From Glandiceps talaboti (Eukaryota > Hemichordata > Enteropneusta > Spengelidae): 50,000 nt of DNA. The notes under the pieces are model-generated. The model was given only the letters and a program-made list of their open reading frames with translations, was not told the origin of the DNA and searched no databases. The position numbers and the translations under genes were made by a program. Below, one piece after another: positions 43,080 through 50,000 of the stretch; the first letter of the stretch is position 1, and each line of letters begins with the position of its first letter. The DNA is taken from contig NC_135568.1 of assembly GCF_964340395.1 (NCBI RefSeq), positions 17,676,776-17,726,775 on the forward strand, given 5' to 3'.

Positions 43080-43352
43080 GTACTACAGTGTGGTGTGGTG
43101 TAGTGTAGTATAGTGTAGTGCAGTATAAAAGGTAGTATAGCATAGTACAGTACAGTACAGTACAGTACACTACAGTATACTACAGTACACTACAGTACAG
43201 TGCAGCATAGCATAATGCAGTGCAGTACAGTACAGTACAGTGCAATGCAGTGCAGTGCAGTGCTATTACAGTACAGTACAGTACAGTCCATTTCAGTCCA
43301 GTCCAGTCCAGTACAGTACAGTACAGTACAGTAAAGTACAGTACAGTATAAG
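43080..43352. repeat. Degenerate pentanucleotide array (CAGTA/GTACA)
   Basis: GTGTA/GTATA variants pass into CAGTACAGTACAGTACAGTA with CAGTG and CAGTC variants. GTAC palindromes recur every five bases. Confidence 0.95.
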
Positions 43353-43386
43353 GTAAAATACGTTATCTGATGTCAACTATCTCAGT

Positions 43387-43470
43387 AAGGCCAAATAAAA
43401 AAAAGTTGTTTGGTTCCGGTTACCCGATCCCACCTAGTTTTTCACGCCGACCCTAAACTCTTTTGTGTTC
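43387..43470. mobile_element. AGGCC-end MITE family fragment
   Basis: AAGGCCAAATAAAAAAAAGT then GGTTCCGGTTACCCGATCCC and CACCTAGTTTTTCACGCCGA. This is the reverse complement of the right end of the element at 23970-24346. The opposite end was not found. Confidence 0.55.
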
Positions 43471-43677
43471 ATGCATAGATCTGTCACTTATAGAAATAAG
43501 GGCACAGGTGTCAAACAATTGCAATGACGAATAGATCCAGGCTATAATGCCTAAAACAGCCAGGGAAATTATTTCTAAATACATATTTTTTTTCATTTTT
43601 TAAAAATTTATTTACGATATTTATCCTCGGTAATGTCATAGAAAAAGCAGTGTTAATAACCATATTGGTAATTCCAG

Positions 43678-43962
43678 TGTAATTGGAGATGTCAGATATT
43701 CAACAGTTACATGTGCAGTGCCGATATCAGTAGACACAATCGTCAAGTGTTGCTTCACCCTACCACCTCGTGCACCGGTATTCAAGAATAGTTGTAAGCC
43801 AGCAGCGATTCAAAATCGACGAATAGGAATTGATGATGAAGGTGATTGGATTAATAATATAACCTTACCTTATAAGAAGCAGAATGTAGACACGCTTTTC
43901 AAACGCAAAAATACTACTGCGTCATACGGATGGTCCGATAGCACGTCTGGTCTTTACTGTCC
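43678..43962 (+). CDS. Orphan exon of an unrecognised gene
   Basis: A 285-bp open stretch with acceptor ATTCCAG|T and donor CC|GTAAGT, phases 2 and 2, about 95 residues. Visible: VRYSTVTCAVP, KCCFTLPPRAP, an acidic GIDDEGDWINNITLP (one N-glycosylation sequon) and a YGWSDSTSGLYCP end; five cysteines in all. It looks extracellular. No family recognised and no convincing neighbouring exon found between the two carboxypeptidase copies, so it could be a relic or part of a gene with distant exons. Confidence 0.4.
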
Positions 43963-45069
43963 GTAAGTCAGTCAAAATGTTTGGTTCTTATCTAAATTGA
44001 TTCCTTATCTAAAAATGTTACTAGTAAGTTGTTTAGTTAATAGATAAGGACAAGCTATGTTTGTACCTGTCATAGTGGGTCTTACGTGTATCGGTTTGGA
44101 CCGGATTTATACCAAAGTATACCTCAGTACCAGAGGCACAGTTATGCATACAATACATAGATACGTCCGTGGAGTGAGGGGGGGGGGTTAAGGTGGGAGA
44201 TGATTACCAATACAAAATAGCCAATTAAAACCGTTTTTGTCTGCGATTTCGATGTCAACGTTTAAATTGCTGTGATTGGATCATATAAATATGTATAAAA
44301 ATGTAAGAGAATAGAACTATGACTTGTTTATAAGAAACAGCGTCTTCGAATTACGTATATTTAACCCTGGAGAGATAGCATTTATATAGGTAAGATAGGC
44401 GAAATGAACTTTGACCCTGTCATAGATATCACTCCTGGAGCTGGCAGAGCACTCACTGCCAACACGGTCACAGCTGTGATTGAATAATATACATTAATCA
44501 AGAAAAAAGACAAATTTAGATCTGTTGCCCTTGGAGATAGAAGGACGGTATGACATGTAATGACAAATGAATTTCAAATTATTCAAGTAATGTCTCAGTC
44601 TTACAAACACTAAATTATGAGACACGAAAATAATACTGGGCTTGAGTAGGTTTTGGGATTCTGACTCAGCGCTTTTCCATCGGATTTGAGTAATTTGGAC
44701 CAATTATATATATACAATCTCTTCTCTATGACCAAGCCAATCATTTCTTAGCCTCTTCGCTATTATTTAACCATTTTCTAGCTTAGAAAACAATCAGAAG
44801 TAGGTCACTGCTATCAAATTCGCGCCAATATTTATGAAATGTTTGTTACTCCATATAAGCTGATGAATATGTGTAATTTGTAGGAGTTTTATTAATAACT
44901 AATAAAGTATAAATAGTTGCCTTGGTACTTGGTTGTGAAGTTGTCATACTTTCCGGAACCTCTTCTACGGCAATTATATCACAAATTGATTCATCGCAAA
45001 TGATATTTCTAGTGTTATAAGAAATACATAACTGAGCAGATGATGAAAAAAATCATTATTTATAATTTT

Positions 45070-45172
<103 letters not shown>

Positions 45173-45842
45173 TTTTATTGAAGACATCACACAAGGGAAA
45201 CATTATTCTAATATAAATGCTTGTTGATGAAAACATGGAGATAATCTGCCCGGTGTAAATAGGGTGTCTAACGTCCCAATCAAAAGGCACAGACACCGTG
45301 ACCCATATTGGGACCGTGATATTTTAGTACACGCTGGGTGAACATTTATATGATGGGGAATGTATATTGCTTTTTATAAGAATGGTTTCAATCTTGTCAG
45401 TATGTAAGGGCGCCTTCACACATCAGTCAAACCCTCCCACGCCGCTGGGGCCGGTGAGGGCGGAACGACGCGACCTATCTTACAGTTTACAATCTTGTTA
45501 GATTGCCAAAATGCAAAAATCGCAAGTTTGATGAAATACAGTTCTTTCATATTGCACATGCGCAATATCATAGTTGTTCATTACTCGTTCGACAAAATTC
45601 CCAGATGCTCTTATCTAAAACAATGGCAATAGCGTGGTTGCGTACGCGTATATTGAGGAATAAAATAAAATATAACATTCTATGAAACATAACACACGGT
45701 TGATGGAACAAATCTGTATAGGAATGAATCTTAGCGTGACACTTATTTAGGCTAATTGGGGTCAATGTCAAGTTCCAAGTTTAAGAATATACTGCTATTA
45801 GATACAATAGTGGTATATGTATTTTTGAGAACCCACATCAAA

Positions 45843-45864
45843 GCAAACAAACAAACAAACAAAA

Positions 45865-45942
<78 letters not shown>
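45843..45942. repeat. (AAAC)n then (GACA)n
   Basis: Five AAAC units followed by about 19 GACA units. Confidence 0.95.
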
Positions 45943-45943
<1 letters not shown>

Positions 45944-46119
45944 TGTACAGACAAAACGGTAAGTCCATCAGTTTAAAAAAAATAGATTTTGACTGTACAA
46001 ACTCAATATGCATTTGAAATCAACTTAATTATTTATGGGTAACAATTCAATTGATTTTTGCAAAAATATATATATATTGATTAAATAAAACCTTATATAG
46101 TTAATATCATTAACTGCGA

Positions 46120-46125
46120 TTTATT
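46120..46125 (-). promoter_or_regulatory. Candidate polyadenylation signal of carboxypeptidase copy 2
   Basis: AATAAA on the minus strand about 10 bp after the stop codon ending at 46136. This would give a very short 3' UTR, so another signal further on may be used instead. Confidence 0.35.
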
Positions 46126-46135
46126 TATAGATGAT

Positions 46136-48544
46136 CTAGAAAATAAGATACATCAAAACTGCTGACAGTGCATACACGACAGTCATCCAGGGAACCAAAT
46201 GTACTGCGGCGCTCACTTCTGTCGGCGTAGGTACCGGCGCAGTTGGGATGACTAAGTCCAGAACACTTACGTCGTAGAGGACGCTCGACACGGAAACGGA
46301 TTTTTCAGTGGTGAGATAGCCTTCCTTCTCAACCTGGCAAGGTAACAAGAATCCATATGAGATTTAAAAAAATACAGTTGGAAATGGTTCTAATGTTTGG
46401 ATTTATTATTAAACTATAGACATGAAAATTTGACTTTAAATCGCATATGACACAAGAATGCTGATGACAACTGGAAAAATGGAATAATAATGACGTTATA
46501 TGCATATTGAGGTCACAATTATGTTGTAATCCAGACAGTCCTAGAATTATTCCTAATGTATACACCAATCTCAATGCCATAATTTACTAACTAGCCAGAA
46601 TGACGTAGCTAATGAACATTGGCGTTGTCAACTTACATCAATGACGTAATCAACTTACCAGAATGACGTAATCTACTTACCACAGTGACGTAATCGACTT
46701 AATAATAATAATGTTGGGTTCTTATATAGCGCTTTCCCACGCCGTGCTCAAAGCGCTTTACAATTATTACCCCTGGCTCGGATCAGAACGGCACAACGGC
46801 CCTTTAGTCTTCCTCAACTCCCCGGAGAGCATACAATCCATCCAGTTAAGCGCATAGGATTAAAACCTTCCCATTGCAACCTACATCCTACCAGGTCCCT
46901 AATTATACAGCTGGGTTGACTGAGGCACAGTCGTGGTTCAAACTTTAGCCACTCAGAAACAAACATCAGGCAGCGACAGGGCTCGAACCTGCAACCTGTA
47001 GATTCCAAGCCGGTCACGCCTCTACTTACTTACTTCACCCCTCATGACTTTACTTATAGCTATGACGTCATCTACTGACCCAATAACAATATCATATGCT
47101 TTCAACAATGATGTAAAATAGTTATCATAATGAGGTAACCTACTTACCACGATGACGTAATCACCAGGCATCAGTATTCTAAAGAAATACCCATTAATTG
47201 TTGTTTTGAACCCAATATATCTGTCTTTGACATGTACCGTTGCCCCAGCAACTGGGTTATCGTTCTCGTCTAAAACCTGACCTTTTACACCTACAATGAT
47301 GGACAAGACACACAGACACATACTGATTAACATATGCAAAGTGTTTGACGGAATATTGAAGAGTTAATAAAATATGTTGTGTTTAGCTATCATATACATA
47401 TCCGTAATTTAGCAGTCCTCCGATTCAGACACATCACGTGCCTCTCAGAGCCAGATTACGAACATATAGCCATATGCCAGTAATTCAAGGTGTTCAAACA
47501 AAGCTTTGTTTCTGAGAAGAAATTGACATGATTTTCGAAAAATCACCACTGACCCCCCCCCCCCCCCTCCCTCCAGAAACCCGAGCACCATGCAAATATA
47601 TTAGGAACACAAAAGCTATAACGTTTGGCTAATACGTTCGACAGCAGCTTTCGGGGAAGATTAAGAGGGCCATGGTGATAGTTGAGCACTATGGCCATTT
47701 CTCAGTGTTTTACGTAGACTCTCTCACAGTCCTCGAAGCGCTTCGCATAAATAGCTAAAACTTGGGTTGTTTTGTATGTATCTACTGCATAATTGTACTC
47801 ATATACTAGTATCCCAGTATCCCTGTACTGACGGTGCGCCCTCATCGATCACATAGGGCTAACCTTCTGTTGATGTGCTCGGGCTTCGCCTAACATGTCA
47901 ACAAAAGGTTAGCCCTATGTGGTCGATGAGGGCGCACAGTACAGGGATACTGGGATCATGTACTAGTATATGAATACAATTATGCAGTAAATATCGGTAC
48001 ATACAAAACAAACCAAGTTTTAGCTATTTATGCGAAGCTTCGAGGACTGTGAGAGAGTCTATGTTTCACGGCAAGAGTTGGTTACATCAACGAGTGCAAA
48101 CATTTTGCTAATTTAATATCAAAGCAGTTCATTAAAGTAGCCACATTTTCAATTTCGTTGTCGATCCCCCGGTCGCTTTATGTACTGCCATGTGATTTTA
48201 ACGGTTCCTCCGAATTTTTCCCCATGTGGGCCCCTCTTGCGATCATATCTGTTACAAAACTGACTGCAAAGTTGGCAGCCTCTGAGAATATGACGTACTG
48301 AAGTAAATTATGTAAACTTCAATAACTTCCCTGCAAACCCGAAAGCTATGAGAAAAGATATGAATCTGGGAAAGACAGAATAAGACAATACCTCTATGTA
48401 CTTGTTTAAGGTATTCTAACAGCGAGACTTTGTTGTCGTTCCAGAACGTCGGCAGTGTACTTGCATTGGGGTATTTACAATGCGATAGTTCTAAAGTTAT
48501 TTCCATACATCCAGCATATACATAGTTATAGTCTTGCATACCCC
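46136..48544 (-). CDS. Second carboxypeptidase M-like gene, last three exons
   Basis: Exons 48544-48392 (153 nt), 47290-47148 (143 nt), 46333-46136 (198 nt with stop). The first two have exactly the lengths and phases of exons 6 and 7 of the complete copy at 35188-42026. The first carries GGMQDYNYV and [13 protein letters not shown] with the catalytic Glu. The second is the transthyretin-like domain ([33 protein letters not shown]). The last continues [15 protein letters not shown], has a Pro/Thr spacer, and ends in a hydrophobic [14 protein letters not shown] tail suited to GPI attachment. The zinc-binding exons 1-5 are absent from 48.5-50 kb, so they lie beyond the window or are lost. Transcription order places this copy upstream of the complete one on the same strand: a tandem duplication. 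Confidence 0.88.
46600..47165. repeat. Minisatellite of about 22 bp containing repeated splice-donor motifs, split by a SINE
   Basis: On the minus strand, units read GATTACGTCATCGTGGTAAG-like. The first unit is the end of exon 47290-47148 with its GTAAGT donor. Related units follow at about 47035-47100 and, beyond the SINE, three at 46635-46700 (GTGGTAAGTAGATTACGTCA, CTGGTAAGTTGATTACGTCA). At least three carry an intact GGTAAGT. Confidence 0.8.
46701..47028 (-). mobile_element. tRNA-derived SINE, minus strand
   Basis: Near its head it has a perfect RNA polymerase III B-box, GGTTCGAGCCC (minus strand, 46979-46989), in a tRNA-like context (GGAATCTACAGGTTGCA). The far end reads GTAAAGCGCTTTGAGCACGG...AGCGCTATATAAGAACC with an (ATT)n tail at about 46700. 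The GCGCTATATAA end resembles the 3' end of the LINE at 14.8 kb (GGCGCTCTATAAATG). It lies in the last intron of carboxypeptidase copy 2. Flanking CGACTTA and CTACTTA may be a decayed target-site duplication. Confidence 0.75.
47706..48069. mobile_element. Large fold-back element, arms about 170 bp
   Basis: ACTCTCTCACAGTCCTCGAA...ATAAATAGCTAAAACTTGG at the left is mirrored by CCAAGTTTTAGCTATTTATG...GAGGACTGTGAGAGAGTC at the right. Inner arms CCCTCATCGATCACATAGGG and CCCTATGTGGTCGATGAGGG pair around GTTGATGTGCTCGGGCTTCG. Arms are over 90 percent alike by eye, so the insertion is recent. It lies in the intron between the first two visible exons of carboxypeptidase copy 2. Confidence 0.85.
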
Positions 48545-48724
48545 CTAGGAGATCAGGAAGAAATGAAGAAAAAAACGTGAATGATAGATAACACAGTACT
48601 GTTAAAGGTGATACTAAATACCTCAATCTTTTATTTGTGTCTCCTAACCAGTAAATGCAATGCTAACTATTTAATATTGTATGATTAGTGAGAAATCAAA
48701 ACTTATGTAAATCTGTTTATTAGG

Positions 48725-48835
48725 GTTAGAGAGCCTCCTGCAATTACAGGCGGTGAGCGAATTAGAGGGTCATGTTTTACAAATCGTTGTCGGGGAGGGC
48801 AGTATTTTAGAAAATGGCATTGGAGAGATTCACAT
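48725..48835. repeat. Dispersed repeat (GAGGGTC motif), related to 33120-33245
   Basis: GAGCCTCCTGCAATTACAGG...TTAGAGGGTCATGTTTTACA...GGGGAGGGCAGTATTTTAG; inverse of the 33.1-kb stretch. Diverged, class unknown. Confidence 0.4.
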
Positions 48836-48953
48836 TTTACTTTCCTCGTTGTATGTTCTAAATTTGTATTACATGTACTTTGTGATTTTGGCCTCCTACC
48901 TGCCATCGGTTGTCTACATTCCAATGTTGCTACAGGCTTAGTTATAAGTAACA

Positions 48954-49234
<281 letters not shown>

Positions 49235-49260
49235 GATAACTAACTAAGCCTGAGTGCCCT

Positions 49261-49999
49261 GTGATCTGCGGTGAGACATTACGGGATATGATGATCGAAG
49301 CACATATGTATTGCAGCGAGCTTGAGAATCCCATGGTTTTTGCAGATGCAGTAGGGGTACATATTGGAAAATCAGGATGCAAACAAGATACAAGACAATT
49401 CAAATGTGGCTTGGAAGAAATAAAAACTACAGAACAATACACATATCTCGGTGTAACATTCAAGACAAATGGCTCTATGAGCTCCACAGCAACCAGATTG
49501 TCAGACAAAGCCAGCAAAGCTGCAAGAATCCAGTCACAGATATATTCGACAAAGATAAACAGTACTGAGATAAAGGAAAAACTCATGAATACAACACAGC
49601 TACCTATCCTGACATATGCTGGCGAAATATGGGGTGTTCTCCAAAATCAAACAACTTGGGACAAAACAGAGACAGAAAAATTCCATCTACGTTTTTGTCG
49701 CCAAATATTAAATGTCAGCAACAGAGTGAGCAAAATAGGATGCAGAATGGAACTTGGGAGAGAACCACTGATTAGTAGAATATACTACTCAGCAATAAAC
49801 TATTACAAATACCTCAAGACATCAGACAATAACAACTTAGCCTATATATTATGCAATGAATGACATGGAGAACAATGATTACACAGGTTCATGGCTAACT
49901 ACCTTTGAACACAATATACAATTATATAACAGCAAGAATATCAACAATTTAACAAAACAAGAACTATACAACTCAATTAGACAATATTATATCAATCAA
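49261..49999 (+). pseudogene. Broken LINE reverse-transcriptase C-terminus
   Basis: An open frame 49261-49863 encodes the post-catalytic RT region: LEEIKTTEQYTYLGVTFKTN, RLSDKASKAARI, LPILTYAGEIWG and FCRQILNVSNRVSKIGCRME. The YADD core is absent. Homology continues after the stop in another frame (NDMENNDYTGSWLTTFEHN...), so a one-base indel near 49848 broke it. It probably runs past the window edge. It belongs to a different LINE type from the 12-kb element. It lies upstream of the visible exons of carboxypeptidase copy 2, in antisense. Confidence 0.75.
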
Positions 50000-50000
50000 T

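Larger units (their letters stand above)
42027..43677. other. Intergenic; no gene seen
   Basis: Contains a probable 5' UTR acceptor of the carboxypeptidase gene (CTCTACAG, minus strand, near 42054), (CATA)n at 42176-42245, a degenerate CAGTA/GTACA array at 43080-43350, and an AGGCC-end MITE fragment from about 43387. The promoter was not identified. Confidence 0.5.

Overview
This window is eukaryotic, from an animal. Coding regions are split by GT-AG introns. The protein families are metazoan: a polycystin-1-like receptor with F5/8C, GPS and PLAT domains, GPI-type M14 carboxypeptidases, and a PAN/Apple protein. About half of the non-coding DNA is visibly repetitive: long tetranucleotide arrays of GACA/TGTC, TATG/CATA, GATA and CTCA type, (TA)n, minisatellites, fold-back elements, LINE and SINE copies. 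The AT-rich composition and repeat style suit a marine invertebrate (a lophotrochozoan or a non-vertebrate deuterostome). The sequence alone does not decide the phylum.

Layout. (1) 150-11913, minus strand: at least 16 phase-consistent exons of a polycystin-1/PKD1L-type membrane protein. Transcript order is F5/8C lectin domain, HYR-like module, GAIN region, GPS, first transmembrane helix, PLAT; the rest of the channel-like C-terminus lies beyond base 1. (2) 12066-14882, plus strand: a 5'-truncated CR1/L2-like LINE with one 909-codon endonuclease-RT frame and an (ATTG)n tail, about 150 bp upstream of the F5/8C exon. (3) 14.9-21.2 kb: no gene seen; microsatellites and MITE-like elements. (4) 21243-28195, plus strand: five exons predicting a secreted protein with an N-terminal PAN/Apple domain, a Thr/Ser-rich linker and a two-domain expansin (DPBB plus CBM63-like). 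(5) 29932-31052, plus strand: an intronless EamA/SLC35G-type transporter split by a single frameshift. (6) 31.9-32.3 kb: (TA)n-flanked repeats containing a complete hammerhead-ribozyme fold; a degenerate relative lies at 25.6 kb. (7) 35188-42026, minus strand: a complete eight-exon carboxypeptidase M-like gene (448 codons, GPI-type tail). (8) 46136-48544, minus strand: the last three exons of a second copy with identical exon lengths and phases, so a tandem duplication. (9) 48.95-50 kb: a 278-bp GATA array and a broken LINE fragment.

How the genes relate. The two carboxypeptidases are a tandem pair of predicted cell-surface basic carboxypeptidases. The polycystin-like protein, the carboxypeptidases and the PAN-expansin all look secreted or membrane-attached, but nothing shows they share a pathway. 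The observations most worth following up are the PAN-expansin fusion, the hammerhead-bearing repeat, and the splice-donor minisatellite interrupted by a SINE in the second carboxypeptidase copy. Exon borders were assigned by eye from splice consensus, reading phase and family similarity.
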